A stretch of 64,000 nucleotides of DNA from Gemmatimonadota bacterium (GCA_040882465.1 JBBEBG010000020.1:1-64000); one strand, 5' to 3'; shown: positions 26,981-36,631, numbered from the stretch's first letter. Made by a program: numbers and translations. Notes: generated by a model from the letters alone, not told the origin.

Positions 26981-28105
26981 TTGAGCCCGATCCAGAGGCC
27001 CGCTTCCGTCCCGGATCCGAAGGACGTCTCGCCCTCCCGCCCCACGGTTTCGGCCGTCGCCTTCAACTTTAACGGCGACGAGCGCATCCTCTCCACGGTG
27101 GCCGCGCTCCGGAGGCAGAGTCATCCTATCGAGGCCATCGTCGTCGTGGACAACGCCTCGACCGACGGCTCGCCCGAAGCGATCCGGGAGCGGTTCCCCG
27201 ACGTGCAGGTCGTGGACCTCGGGGAGAATCTGGGGATTTCCACGGCTCGGAATCGAGGCCTTGCGACCGTCTCGAGCGACCTGGCATTCATGGTCGACGG
27301 CGATGTCTATGCGGACGACGACTGCCTGGCCGAGATGGTCCAGGCCTGGCTTCGGAACGGGAAACCCGCCGTCATCTGTCCTCGGGTCGTGTTGATTCCA
27401 GAGGAGGACACGGTGCAGGCGGACGGCGCGGGCATCCACTTCACCGGGGCGATGATCCTGCGGCATGCCTACCAGCCGGTGGCCTCCGTGTCCCACGAGG
27501 AGACGGTGGTAGGGGGGTGTATCGGCGCCTGCTACCTCATGGACCGGCGGGTCGCGATCAACGCCGGCGGATTCGACGAGACCTTCTTCCACTACCACGA
27601 GGACCTTGAGTTCTGCGTCCGGATGCGTGCGTATGGGCACACCTTTCTCTTCACGCCGGCGATCGTCCGGCACGACCGCGGCGAAGGCACCGTGGGGCTG
27701 TCGTTCCGCGGCCACGAGGGCGCGTATCCGAGGCGGCGCGCGTACTACTCGATCCGGCACCACGCGCTCCTCCTTCTGATCCACTACCGCTTTCGCACCC
27801 TGTTCCTCCTGTCTCCCGTGCTCCTGCTCTACGAAGCCGCGTCCCTGGGCGCCGGACTCTTCGGCGGCTTCGGCCGTGAGTGGTTCCGCGCCTGGTGGTG
27901 GATTGTGACAAACCCGGCCACGATTCGGGAGAAGCGGGGGCGCATCCAGGCTCGCCGCGTGGCCCGGGACCGTGACCTCCTCGAGGGAGGGCCGATCCCC
28001 CTGGCACCCGGCTTTCTGCGAAGCGGCCTCGCCTCACTGGCCGCGGCGACCGTCTCCGGCGCCTCCCGGCTGTGGTGGTCCCTTGTTCGGCCCCTGATCG
28101 GATGA
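26981..28105 (+). CDS. glycosyltransferase family 2 (rhamnosyltransferase-like)
   Basis: About 374 residues. A GT-A fold with VVDNASTDGSPEAIRERFPD, NLGISTARNRGL, the metal-binding MVDGDVYADDD (DxD) and GGFDETFFHYHEDLEFCVR (the ED acceptor-site block) marks an inverting GT2. The C-terminal ~100 residues include two hydrophobic segments (ALLLLIHYRFRTLFLLSPVLLLYE), so it is membrane-associated. The start is uncertain: there is no ATG near the domain, and I used a TTG at 26981; GTG at 26915 is possible. The stop overlaps the next gene (ATGA). Confidence 0.85.
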   Translation: MSPIQRPASVPDPKDVSPSRPTVSAVAFNFNGDERILSTVAALRRQSHPIEAIVVVDNASTDGSPEAIRERFPDVQVVDLGENLGISTARNRGLATVSSDLAFMVDGDVYADDDCLAEMVQAWLRNGKPAVICPRVVLIPEEDTVQADGAGIHFTGAMILRHAYQPVASVSHEETVVGGCIGACYLMDRRVAINAGGFDETFFHYHEDLEFCVRMRAYGHTFLFTPAIVRHDRGEGTVGLSFRGHEGAYPRRRAYYSIRHHALLLLIHYRFRTLFLLSPVLLLYEAASLGAGLFGGFGREWFRAWWWIVTNPATIREKRGRIQARRVARDRDLLEGGPIPLAPGFLRSGLASLAAATVSGASRLWWSLVRPLIG

Positions 28106-29058
28106 CCGTCTCCGGCGAAGCGGCGTCCTCGCCCAATGCGAAGATCACGGCGATCATCCCCTGCAAGGGCAGCGCCGAGCCGCTCAGGGCCTGCCTCGAG
28201 GGCCTCGCGGTCCAGGACCTCCATGAGCCCTATCAGGTGATCGTGATCGACGGCTGGATGGATCAGGAGGTCGCCGACGTCGCCGGAGCCTTCCCCTTCG
28301 TGACGTGTGTCCGCAGCGCGGATAACCTGGTGCAGTCGCGGGCGAGGAACATCGGCGCTCGCGTCGCGGCGAGCGAGTACCTCGCGTTCATCGACGCGGA
28401 TTGCATCCCGGACGCCGGTTGGTTGAGAGGAGCCGTCTCGGCTCTCGACGCCGGTGTGCGCCTCGTGGGTGGGCCCGTTCTCGACGCCCTCCCCGACAAT
28501 CCCTTCGCGGTCGTCGACAACTTCCTCCAGTTCGCGGAGATGCCCGCGGGACGCCCTGAGGGCCCGCAGCCGTTCTTTCCGGCGTGCAATCTGGCCGTGC
28601 GCAGGGACGAGTTTCTCGAGCTGGGGGGCTTTCCCCACACCGAGGTTCCGGCGGGAGAGGATACGCTCTTCTGCGTGGCTCTGGCACGTCGCCACCCACC
28701 GGAGGCGTCGCGCTTCCGACCGGATGTGATCGTGCGCCACCGCGGCCGCGAGACGCGCGCGGCGCTCTATGCGCACCAGCGCTTCTTCGGATGGGTCCGC
28801 GCGTCCTTCGCGATCAACCTCGATCCCTGGAAGTACCGCATGGGACGCTGGAGCTTCATGATGCCAATCGTCATGGCCGCGCGGCTCGGCTACATGGTCG
28901 CCTGCACGATCCGGTGGTCTCCCGAGCGGCTTGGGATGGTCGTCCGCAACCTCCCCCTGATCACGGTGGCGTTGAGTCACTGGGCCGTCGGGTTCCGGGA
29001 CGGGTGTCGGGAGAGCCGGGAGGCGACCACGGACGTCCTGACCGAACCGACCCCGTGA
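28102..29058 (+). CDS. glycosyltransferase family 2, membrane-associated
   Basis: A 318-residue GT2. Motifs: ITAIIPCKGSAEPLRACLEGL, VIVIDGWMD, NLVQSRARNIGARVA, AFIDADCIPDAGWLR (DxD) and GGFPHTEVPAGEDTLFC. The C-terminal end holds amphipathic or hydrophobic helices (FMMPIVMAARLGYMVACTI). It is coupled to both neighbours by 4-bp overlaps (ATGA upstream, GTGA downstream), making a three-gene transferase operon. Donor and acceptor unknown. Confidence 0.88.
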   Translation: MTVSGEAASSPNAKITAIIPCKGSAEPLRACLEGLAVQDLHEPYQVIVIDGWMDQEVADVAGAFPFVTCVRSADNLVQSRARNIGARVAASEYLAFIDADCIPDAGWLRGAVSALDAGVRLVGGPVLDALPDNPFAVVDNFLQFAEMPAGRPEGPQPFFPACNLAVRRDEFLELGGFPHTEVPAGEDTLFCVALARRHPPEASRFRPDVIVRHRGRETRAALYAHQRFFGWVRASFAINLDPWKYRMGRWSFMMPIVMAARLGYMVACTIRWSPERLGMVVRNLPLITVALSHWAVGFRDGCRESREATTDVLTEPTP

Positions 29059-29957
29059 GTGACGACCCGACCATCAGCGTGCTCGTCGCGACCCGAAACC
29101 GGGCCGCGTCGCTGGTCGGCCTCTTGGAGGCCATCGAGTCCCAGGCGGATGCGCCGACCTTCGAGGTGATCGTCTGCGACAATGGAAGCACCGACGAGAC
29201 GCCCCGCCTGTTGGAGACGTGGGCAGCCCGCATTTCCTTGCACAGCCTCCGGGTCGACGCGACCGGGAAGGGGCGCGCGCTCAACGCCGGAATCGGCGCC
29301 GCACGAGGGGAGCTCCTCGTTTTCACCGACGACGACGCGCGTCCCCGTGCGGACTGGCTGCGTGAGATCGAGGCCGGGGCGCGCCGTCACCCCGACGTCT
29401 CGATCTTCGGCGGGACAATCGAGGTGGATCCCGACTCCGTGCCTCGGTGGATACGCGAATCCTCCAGCCTGATGGGGCTGCTCACCTCGGAACATGACTG
29501 GACGCAGGAAGATGCGCCCTATCCGTTCGGCGCCTATCCGTTCGGGCCCAACATGGCGGTGCGGCGGACGCTGATCGCGTCGGCGGCCGATCCCTACCCG
29601 ACGGACATGGGCCCGGGCACCTCCCTTCCCGTGGGGGACGAGAGCGCCTTCCTCCGCAGATTCAGCGACCCGGTGGCGCGGGACCGCTTCTGCCTGCCCC
29701 GTGCGCGTGTACGGCACGACGTCGAAGCGGAGAACGTCACGCTCGGATCGGCGCTCCGACGATCCTTCCAGGCCGGTCGCGCGAATCGATGGAACCGGAT
29801 TCCGATGTACGAAGTGGGATCCGGTACCGGACCCCGCCTCACCCTCTGGGGCCGCGTCCGGCGTCGGATCTCCGCGTCGCGGAGCGTGCGCGAATTCGCG
29901 TGCCTCTGCGCCCGCTACTTGGGATATCTGACGGGGTCCTCCGATCGATCCGGGTGA
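29055..29957 (+). CDS. glycosyltransferase family 2
   Basis: A 300-residue GT2 with a GTG start that overlaps the upstream stop. Motifs: ISVLVATRNRAASLVGLLEAI, VIVCDNGSTDETPRLL, GKGRALNAGIGAARGELLVFTDDDARP (DDD metal motif), MAVRRTLI and PVGDESAFLRR (GDE). The family suggests a sugar transfer onto a lipid-linked or surface acceptor. Last gene of the + strand transferase trio, converging with the 29980-31242 gene. Confidence 0.88.
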   Translation: MSDDPTISVLVATRNRAASLVGLLEAIESQADAPTFEVIVCDNGSTDETPRLLETWAARISLHSLRVDATGKGRALNAGIGAARGELLVFTDDDARPRADWLREIEAGARRHPDVSIFGGTIEVDPDSVPRWIRESSSLMGLLTSEHDWTQEDAPYPFGAYPFGPNMAVRRTLIASAADPYPTDMGPGTSLPVGDESAFLRRFSDPVARDRFCLPRARVRHDVEAENVTLGSALRRSFQAGRANRWNRIPMYEVGSGTGPRLTLWGRVRRRISASRSVREFACLCARYLGYLTGSSDRSG

Positions 29958-29979
29958 CCCGCCCCCGGACGCGGAAGGG

Positions 29980-31242
29980 CTACCAGTGGTAGAGCTCGAG
30001 CGGACAGTTGTTGCGGAGGTTGAGGAGGGCGTCGAACGGGTTCAGGCTCCAGCGTTCCGAGGCGCGGCTGAGGGATACGTACGGAACCAGTTGGCCCCGC
30101 GATCCGACGGCCAGGAGCCACCCCAGGACGCTGAACTCGGAGTTGAAGGCTCCGATGAACGCGTGGCACTCCCGGAAGAAGGCGAGATCCAGGATCGCGG
30201 ACTCGGCGAGCGGACGGGCCCGCTCGGGGTGGTCCAGGACGAGGTCTTCGATGAATTGGCTCGATTTCGAGATGTTCGGAAAGAGCGACCGGTCGTAGTC
30301 CATCCAGAGAAAGCGGTACTGGGGGCGCATCTCGCGGGCGCGCTCGATTTCGGAGGGGGACTCCGTCGCCAGAAAGATGTGTCGGATCCCGTAGCGCTTG
30401 CAGATTCGGTCCGCCGTCTCTAGGTAGGTGGCCAGCGGGAAGGACTTCCGGGTCGCGAGCTTCGGACCCTCCGCGTTCGCGTCGGTCGAGGCCGCGTCGC
30501 CTCGGCGCACGTGAATGCCCAGCACCGCCTCGGACTCCGGCCAATCGGCAGCCCGCTTCATCGCTTCGATCCGTTCACCGATAGATTCCACGGGCGTGAA
30601 GATGTATCGGGTCGAAACGGCGAGCTCGAGCACGGTCCTCAGGAACCGCGGCTCGAAGTTCGGGATCCCGGAAGGTACAGGTGGGAGTTCCGGCAGGGGA
30701 CGACAGGCATCTCCGGCGGCGTACGCGGTGGGATTTCGGAAGAGAAGATTCCATGCGTGCGCCGCGTCCCGAGGCGCTGCTTCGTCGTGCATGCCGTCGC
30801 GGATCCAGACCCATGGGTCCCACGCGTAGCCCCGGCGGGCGAGATTCCGAACTTCCGATGGAGTGCCCCCGGGGTCGATCGCCACTCTGCGTCCGCGGCG
30901 GACGTCGTCCCGGATCGCGGTGCCGACGAGGCGCAGGTTCTTCCCGAGCGGCCGGTAGGTGAGATGGACTCGTTCTGCCGGCACAGCCGATGCCTGGACG
31001 GCCTCGATTCGAGCTCCGAAGGCCTCGCAGAAGGCCTGCTGCATGGACGCAGAGGAGTCTGGATTCGCGGAGTCGGGCGACTCCAACGGAAGGTGCTCAC
31101 CCGGGATGTCGCGATTACGGAAGTACGCCCGATAGTGCTTGAGGAGGAGGAAGCGACGGTGCCGGTCCCACTCGGAACCCCAGATGTCCCGAAGCCAGAA
31201 CTTGGCCACCTTGGCTGCGCTTCGTAATGGATTGTGCGACAT
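29980..31242 (-). CDS. fucosyltransferase-like protein (GT23/NodZ-type motif)
   Basis: A 420-residue protein with the HVRRGDA motif in LGIHVRRGDAASTD, as in alpha-1,6-fucosyltransferases and other GDP-fucose-binding enzymes, followed by IFLATESPSEIERARE (nucleotide-site Glu/Asp region) and FIGAFNSEFSVLGWLLA, the equivalent of the family's G-S/T-x-S-S-x-x-S block. The N-terminal half is unassigned. No transmembrane segment. The ATG at 31242 is 5 bp downstream of the sugar dehydrogenase stop. Last gene in a long minus-strand operon (40472 to 29980). Donor GDP-fucose is inferred from the motif only. Confidence 0.65.
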   Translation of the reverse strand: MSHNPLRSAAKVAKFWLRDIWGSEWDRHRRFLLLKHYRAYFRNRDIPGEHLPLESPDSANPDSSASMQQAFCEAFGARIEAVQASAVPAERVHLTYRPLGKNLRLVGTAIRDDVRRGRRVAIDPGGTPSEVRNLARRGYAWDPWVWIRDGMHDEAAPRDAAHAWNLLFRNPTAYAAGDACRPLPELPPVPSGIPNFEPRFLRTVLELAVSTRYIFTPVESIGERIEAMKRAADWPESEAVLGIHVRRGDAASTDANAEGPKLATRKSFPLATYLETADRICKRYGIRHIFLATESPSEIERAREMRPQYRFLWMDYDRSLFPNISKSSQFIEDLVLDHPERARPLAESAILDLAFFRECHAFIGAFNSEFSVLGWLLAVGSRGQLVPYVSLSRASERWSLNPFDALLNLRNNCPLELYHW

Positions 31243-31247
31243 ACGGA

Positions 31248-33278
31248 TCAGCGCGCTTCCCTGAGGAATTGAATCAGTGCGGTGACATCTCCCGGATCCG
31301 TGAGCCCAGTCGACGGCATGGGGGTCCCGGACGCGACCTCGTTCGGATTTCGGAGGAAGCGGCTGAGCCGTTCCTCCGTCCAAGCGCCACTCACCTGTCG
31401 CAGGGCATTCGAATACTCGAAGCCCTCGGCCGATGCGATGGGCCGTCCGACGATGCCGAACAGGTCGGGACCGGCTCGATGTTCGAGCCCGCTGCCGATA
31501 AGGTGGCATTCCCCACACCGCTCGAAAACGATCTCCCCGCGCGCCAGACCCGAGGCCTGCGGATCCGGCTCGGACGGAAGGATGCGATCGAGCCATCCGA
31601 CCCCACCGTCATCCAAGAGCATGAAAATCCGACCGTCCGGTCCCTCGGTGAGGTCTCGGATGCGACTACGGACCGGAATCGGTTCCACGTACTCAACGGC
31701 ATCGCCGTCCAGGCGGATCCGGTACAGGGTGTTCGCCCAGAGGGACGCGACGAGAAGATCACCCTTCCAGAGCGCGAATCGGTCGGCTTCCACCCGGATC
31801 AGATTGGACACGCCGATCGAAGGAATCCAGGCGAACACTGGATCCTCGAAGCCCGCCTGACGGCCCGGCGACGGGCTTCCCGGCCACTCGTAACTTCCGT
31901 AGGCCGTACCGAAGCTGACGACCGGCCACCCGTAGTTCGCGCCGGATCGAATCAGATTGAGCTCGTCGCCACCCTGCGGCCCGTGCTCGGTCTCCCAGAT
32001 CCGCCCGAGTGCGTCTCGGAGAAGGCCTTGAGGATTGCGGTGCCCGGAGGTATGCATCCCCCCCTCGCCGGTGCGCAGATCGATGCGAAGCGTCTTGCCG
32101 TAGTCAGAGGTGGGGCTCTGGACATCCTCGACCGCCCACATGCGCTGATCGCCCACGGCCAGAAGCAACGTATCGTCGGAGAGGAAGGCCATGCGCCCGC
32201 CGGCCTGCTCGAAGTTCGTGGACTCATCCAGCGAGAGGCAGGGCTGCGTTTCGTAGAGGGTCGTCCACTCTAGTTCGGCGAGGAGATCTCGAGAGAGCTC
32301 CGTCACGGACACCCTCACCGTAAAGCAGCGTGCCTCTTCGTTCCAATGATGGTGCGAGACGTAGATGCGCCAGCTCTCAGTCCGCTCGGCCGCCGCCACG
32401 TCCATCGCACGAAAGTTGCGAAGCTCCTGCTCCTCCAACGCGCCCGAGGAGAGGATCCCGAGGTCGATCCGCATCAAGACCTCTGCGACGTATCCTTCGG
32501 TGTTCATCGGAACCCGGCCCGGCAGGACGGTCGCACGGAGAACGCCGCCCGGGACCTCTTCCACGGCCCGCAGGAGAGCCCCGTCACCGGAGAGAATGAG
32601 CAGTCCGTCGGAGACCGGCTCGAGCCCGCCCCCGGACGCTCTCGAGGGCACCAACGCGTATTGCACCGTGACGCGAACAGGGTAATAGGCTGTGGCGGCG
32701 ATTCGGACCCCGACGCTGTCGTCCTGCGGGTCGAGTGCGGGATAGAGCTCGGACATGGCGGCCGCGATGCGTTCGTCCCTGACGGAGGAGCCGCGGCCGG
32801 ACACCATGGGGCCCAAAAGCACGAAGGCGATGACGATCGCACTGGCACCGGCGGTCGGCATGGCGCCACGCCGCGCGATCGCTCGACGCGGGATGGAGAG
32901 CACGACCGCCGAGGCGACTCCGCCAAGCACGAGCAGCGGACCTGAATAGTACGGCCACTCGAGGAGGAGGATACCTCCGGCGACGCCCCCGAAGCACAGG
33001 GCTGATCTCAGCACCGCCCGTGACACGCGCCCAAGGGAGCCATCGGTATCGCGGGAGAATGCGGTCCACCCTACCGCCCCCAGGTGCGCCGCCGCGATCC
33101 CCAGCAGGAAGACTCCCCGCTCCATCGGAAGTGCCCAGACCCTCGATCCCAGCCAGAGCTCGCCCGCGCCGACCACGAGCGCACAAGCGAAGAGGACATG
33201 AAACGCCCACCAGCTCCACGGAGGCATGGGGGTACGGTTGGAGGTCGGCCCCGCCTCCCGACTCTCGAGCAGACACAT
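31248..33278 (-). CDS. membrane-anchored PQQ-type sugar dehydrogenase fused to cytochrome c
   Basis: A 676-residue fusion. Residues ~20-165 hold four or five transmembrane helices (WWAFHVLFACALVVGAG, VFLLGIAAAHLGAVGW, GGVAGGILLLEW, IVIAFVLLGPMV). A glucose/sorbosone dehydrogenase-type propeller follows, with SGHRNPQGL, ETEHGPQGGDELNLI and GANYGWPVVS. The C-terminus is a monohaem cytochrome c (CGECH at 588-592, ligand Met654 in GTPMPS). Electrons from sugar or aldose oxidation in the periplasm would pass to the haem and then the respiratory chain. Its place inside a glycosyltransferase operon is unusual. Confidence 0.82.
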   Translation of the reverse strand: MCLLESREAGPTSNRTPMPPWSWWAFHVLFACALVVGAGELWLGSRVWALPMERGVFLLGIAAAHLGAVGWTAFSRDTDGSLGRVSRAVLRSALCFGGVAGGILLLEWPYYSGPLLVLGGVASAVVLSIPRRAIARRGAMPTAGASAIVIAFVLLGPMVSGRGSSVRDERIAAAMSELYPALDPQDDSVGVRIAATAYYPVRVTVQYALVPSRASGGGLEPVSDGLLILSGDGALLRAVEEVPGGVLRATVLPGRVPMNTEGYVAEVLMRIDLGILSSGALEEQELRNFRAMDVAAAERTESWRIYVSHHHWNEEARCFTVRVSVTELSRDLLAELEWTTLYETQPCLSLDESTNFEQAGGRMAFLSDDTLLLAVGDQRMWAVEDVQSPTSDYGKTLRIDLRTGEGGMHTSGHRNPQGLLRDALGRIWETEHGPQGGDELNLIRSGANYGWPVVSFGTAYGSYEWPGSPSPGRQAGFEDPVFAWIPSIGVSNLIRVEADRFALWKGDLLVASLWANTLYRIRLDGDAVEYVEPIPVRSRIRDLTEGPDGRIFMLLDDGGVGWLDRILPSEPDPQASGLARGEIVFERCGECHLIGSGLEHRAGPDLFGIVGRPIASAEGFEYSNALRQVSGAWTEERLSRFLRNPNEVASGTPMPSTGLTDPGDVTALIQFLREAR

Positions 33279-33290
33279 GGAACGCCTCCC

Positions 33291-34487
33291 CTAGATGTAT
33301 GCCCACCGGATCCAGGCTTCGGTCCGGGTCATCCCCTCGGTGAAATCCACGGACGGAGCGTACCCAAGAAGGCGCCTGGCTTTTTCGACGGAGAAGGTCA
33401 CGTGCTCGAAGACCGACAGGGTCTCCACCTCCCCGGGGCTCAGGTGGCGTGCCGGAGCATCTCCTCGCTCCGGAGCCGGAGCCCCGGCGCCCTTCGCCTC
33501 TGCGATGGCCGCGCGGACGCGGGCGCTCGCCCTGGCCGGGAGTCGCTTCAACGCAGCCTCGGCGGCGCCCGAGGCCCACCGCATTCCGGGCACCGAATAG
33601 AACCCCTGCTTGAACGCGGGATCCCGAAGGAGTCGGATGGGATTGCCGGCCGTGGTCGTGAAAAGGCGCCGGAGAGCTGCGCGACGGAGGCGCCGCCATT
33701 CGCTCCTCAGCTCTTCCCGGGACATGGCCGGCAGGGACGCGAAGTCCGGGCCCAGGGCCCATGCATGGCGCTCGAGGTACTCCCTCCACGTGACGGGCCT
33801 CCCGTCCGAGATCGTGAAGATCTGGCCGACGGCCTCCTCGCGAACGGCAGCGAGAAGGACGGCCTGTACGAGATTGTCCACGTACAGACAGTTGCAGACG
33901 CCCTCTCCGCCATCGATCAGGACCAGCCGCCGCTCTCTCGCCAGGCTTGCCGGCATCCGGCTGTAGGACCCGAACGGACCGTAGACGACCGTGGGCCGAA
34001 GGATCGTGATCGGCAGGCCGTGTCTGCGTCCGAACTCGAGAGCGACCCGCTCCGCCGCGATCTTGCCGTCCGAATAAGCCTGACCGGTGCGGCGGACCGA
34101 AGCCTCCTCGGAGATCTGGGCATCGGGTCGGGGGCTCAGGCCGAAGACGGCGGCGCTGCTGAGGTGGACCACGCGCGAGACGCCGGCCCCTAGCGCGGCC
34201 TCGAGGACGTTCTTCGTGCCCCCCACGCTCGACCGCTCGTGCGCTCGTCCCGAAGCCCGGAAGTCGACAGCACAATGCAGGACGGTGTCGCACCCCTCGA
34301 AGGCGGCTCGAAGCGACGCCGGATCGCGGACGTCACCGCCCACCATTCGCACCGGAAGCCGGGCGAGCCGCGACGCGCCCCCCCATCGACGCACGACGCA
34401 GACGACCTGCGCACCCCTCTCCACCAGGACCTCCGCGAGCCGACCGCCGATGAACCCGGTCGCCCCCGTCAGCGCGACCTTCCTCAC
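33291..34487 (-). CDS. NAD-dependent epimerase/dehydratase
   Basis: A 398-residue extended SDR with TGATGFIGGRLAEVL, VLHCAVDFR, HLSSAAVFG, and an active-site Tyr/Lys in YSDGKIAAE. The C-terminal ~130 residues are longer and more basic than in GalE-type enzymes. Start is a GTG at 34487 (VRKVALTGATG) that overlaps the preceding gene's stop (GTGA); no ATG is near. Likely alters a nucleotide sugar or a lipid-linked sugar; the substrate cannot be read. Confidence 0.82.
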   Translation of the reverse strand: MRKVALTGATGFIGGRLAEVLVERGAQVVCVVRRWGGASRLARLPVRMVGGDVRDPASLRAAFEGCDTVLHCAVDFRASGRAHERSSVGGTKNVLEAALGAGVSRVVHLSSAAVFGLSPRPDAQISEEASVRRTGQAYSDGKIAAERVALEFGRRHGLPITILRPTVVYGPFGSYSRMPASLARERRLVLIDGGEGVCNCLYVDNLVQAVLLAAVREEAVGQIFTISDGRPVTWREYLERHAWALGPDFASLPAMSREELRSEWRRLRRAALRRLFTTTAGNPIRLLRDPAFKQGFYSVPGMRWASGAAEAALKRLPARASARVRAAIAEAKGAGAPAPERGDAPARHLSPGEVETLSVFEHVTFSVEKARRLLGYAPSVDFTEGMTRTEAWIRWAYI

Positions 34488-35545
34488 GCCCCGACCTCTG
34501 CGGCGTCCGGCATCCCCACGGGCCGATCCCAGGGCTCTTCGAGGCGGCCACGACAGCGGTAGCAGCGCTCGATCAGCTCGAGGCTCGGGAGGACGCTCTC
34601 CCCAGGCACGAGAGACGGCGGGCCGGTCCCGACCGCGTCCACGAAGGACTCGAGCTGTCGGACGAAGAGGTCCTCGAAGGTCTGCCCATCGTGCTCGGTC
34701 CATGAGAACCGGGGCGGCGCGCCGTCCTTCCAATCTGTCGGCAAGATCCGCACAGCGTCGGCCGTCATATGATCCCATTCGACGGTGAGCCGCTCGCCTC
34801 GGATGCGAACCACGTTCGACAGCGTGCGAAGCCGGCTGAATCGGACCTCTCCAGGAACGGTCCCGACGTCCCCCCGCATCGTCAGCTCCAGCTCGCAGTC
34901 TGCCTCGACGCCTCCGCGGTTGTCGTCGGCGTAGCGCACGACGCTCGGGAACCCGAGCCACCAGCAGAGCAGGTCGAGGAGATGGCTTCCGAAGTCCACG
35001 AGGACGCCCCCTCCCGCCTCGTCGGGGCTCATGCTCGACCCGGACGCGAGCGGCCAGCCGAAGTCCTCCCCCCACTCCACCGTGAAGTCTGTAAGCGTCC
35101 CGAGCCGCCCGGCGTCCAGGAGATCCTTCACCAGCCGAGCACCGTGCGCGAAGCGCTTCATCTGGGCGACCTGGAGAACGGCGTTCCCCTCGCCGGCCGC
35201 CTCCACCATCGCGCGCCCCTCGGCGGACGAGAGGGCCATCGGCTTCTCCACCAGGACTGCCACGCCCCTCCGGAGGAAGTCGATGGACACGGGCGCGTGC
35301 AGACGATTGGGGAGCGCCACGAGAACGGCGTCCACGCGGGTGTCGCCGAGCTCGAGACCCGTCCGCGCATCGGGAACGCGGTAGCGCTCCGCGACGCGGC
35401 GCGCCCGGACCAGGTCCCGATCGACGAGCGAGACCACCTCGAGCCCGGGGACGCGCGCGGCGGCCGGAAGGTGTAGGAGCTCGGTCACCGCTCCGCACCC
35501 GAGGACGGCCAATCGCACGACCCCCTGCCCAGAACGTCCCGCCAT
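34484..35545 (-). CDS. Gfo/Idh/MocA family oxidoreductase
   Basis: A 353-residue NAD(P)-dependent sugar oxidoreductase. N-terminal Rossmann fold (LAVLGCGAVTELLHLPA), the family EKP motif in VLVEKPMAL, then a C-terminal alpha/beta domain with DFGSHLLDLLCWWLG. Such enzymes oxidise or reduce hydroxyls of nucleotide sugars in surface-glycan synthesis. Coupled to the downstream epimerase and 21 bp after the upstream epimerase; all three probably modify the same sugar. Confidence 0.88.
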   Translation of the reverse strand: MAGRSGQGVVRLAVLGCGAVTELLHLPAAARVPGLEVVSLVDRDLVRARRVAERYRVPDARTGLELGDTRVDAVLVALPNRLHAPVSIDFLRRGVAVLVEKPMALSSAEGRAMVEAAGEGNAVLQVAQMKRFAHGARLVKDLLDAGRLGTLTDFTVEWGEDFGWPLASGSSMSPDEAGGGVLVDFGSHLLDLLCWWLGFPSVVRYADDNRGGVEADCELELTMRGDVGTVPGEVRFSRLRTLSNVVRIRGERLTVEWDHMTADAVRILPTDWKDGAPPRFSWTEHDGQTFEDLFVRQLESFVDAVGTGPPSLVPGESVLPSLELIERCYRCRGRLEEPWDRPVGMPDAAEVGA

Positions 35546-35566
35546 GGCTTCGCTCGTTTCAGGCCC

Positions 35567-36631
35567 TCAGGAACCGGTCGGCTGCGTCGCGGACTTCCCG
35601 ATGCGGTGGGTGAGGAGGGCCTGTTCGTCGGCCACGAGGCGCCGTACGTCGTCCGGATCCTTCGTCGCCACGTACCAGTCGTACGTGCGCTTCAGACCCT
35701 CTTCGAAGGAGACCTGCGGAATCCGGCCGAGGAGGTTCGCGGCGAGCGAGGTGTCGGCGGCTCGGTTGAGAACGCCGGACGGCATGTCCAGCAGGCGCTC
35801 GATCTCGGCGTCGTAGCCGGCCAGGCGGATGACCTGCTCAGCGCAGTCGAGAACCCGGATGCGCTCGTCCGTGCCCAGGTTTACGGCCGCCCCGTCCTCG
35901 ATTTTCTCGGCGGCCAGGATGAAGCCCTGGACGATGTCGTCCACGAAGGTCCAGTTCCGGACCTGCTCGCCGTTGCCCCACACGACGAAGGGATTCTGCC
36001 GCGCGAACGCGCGCGCGATCATGGCCATCACCGCGTGACTCTCGCCGCAACGGGGTCCGTAGACCGTGAAGAACCGGCAGCTCGCCGTCTTCATTCCGTA
36101 CTGCGTGTGGTAGGCCTTGAGCGTCATCTCGGCCATCAGCTTCGCCCACCCGTAGATGTCGTCGGCTTCGTAAGGCGGGCCGACCATGTCCTCCGAGAGG
36201 TAGATCTCCTCGGTGGGATCCATCTGGCGAGAAGTTGGATAGACGCACCCAGACGAAGCGAAGACCACGTGCTCGACGCCCTCCTGGTGACAGGCGCGGA
36301 AGACGGTCCCGTCCAGGATCAGGTTCGTGGAGCACTCCACGGGGTGAGTCGCGATGTACCCACGGCCCCCGTGATCCGCGGCCAGGTGGAAGCAGACCTC
36401 CCTCCCCCGCACGGCCGTCCTCGCGACCTTCGGGTCGAGGAGATCGGCCTCGATGAATTCGATGTGCCCCGCGTCGAGATGCCCCTGGATGTTCTCCAGG
36501 AGCCCCGTGCTGAGGTTGTCGACGACGCGCACGTTGGCACCCCACTCCACGAGCGCGTCCACGAGGTGCGATCCGATGAAGGAGGCTCCTCCGGTGACGA
36601 GGACCTCTCGTCCGCTCCAGCTCTTGTGCAC
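35567..36631 (-). CDS. nucleotide-sugar epimerase, GDP-mannose 3,5-epimerase-like
   Basis: A 354-residue extended SDR: VLVTGGASFIGSHLVDALV, CFHLAADHGGRGYI (resembling the AADMGGMGFI block of GDP-mannose 3,5-epimerase), FASSGCVYPTSRQ, Tyr/Lys in YGWAKLMAE, and CRFFTVYGPRCGESHAV. That combination favours a GDP-mannose-type epimerase yielding a GDP-hexose, which would suit the downstream fucosyltransferase-like gene. UDP-sugar epimerase is an alternative. Operon member between a glycosyltransferase and a Gfo/Idh oxidoreductase. Confidence 0.78.
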   Translation of the reverse strand: MHKSWSGREVLVTGGASFIGSHLVDALVEWGANVRVVDNLSTGLLENIQGHLDAGHIEFIEADLLDPKVARTAVRGREVCFHLAADHGGRGYIATHPVECSTNLILDGTVFRACHQEGVEHVVFASSGCVYPTSRQMDPTEEIYLSEDMVGPPYEADDIYGWAKLMAEMTLKAYHTQYGMKTASCRFFTVYGPRCGESHAVMAMIARAFARQNPFVVWGNGEQVRNWTFVDDIVQGFILAAEKIEDGAAVNLGTDERIRVLDCAEQVIRLAGYDAEIERLLDMPSGVLNRAADTSLAANLLGRIPQVSFEEGLKRTYDWYVATKDPDDVRRLVADEQALLTHRIGKSATQPTGS

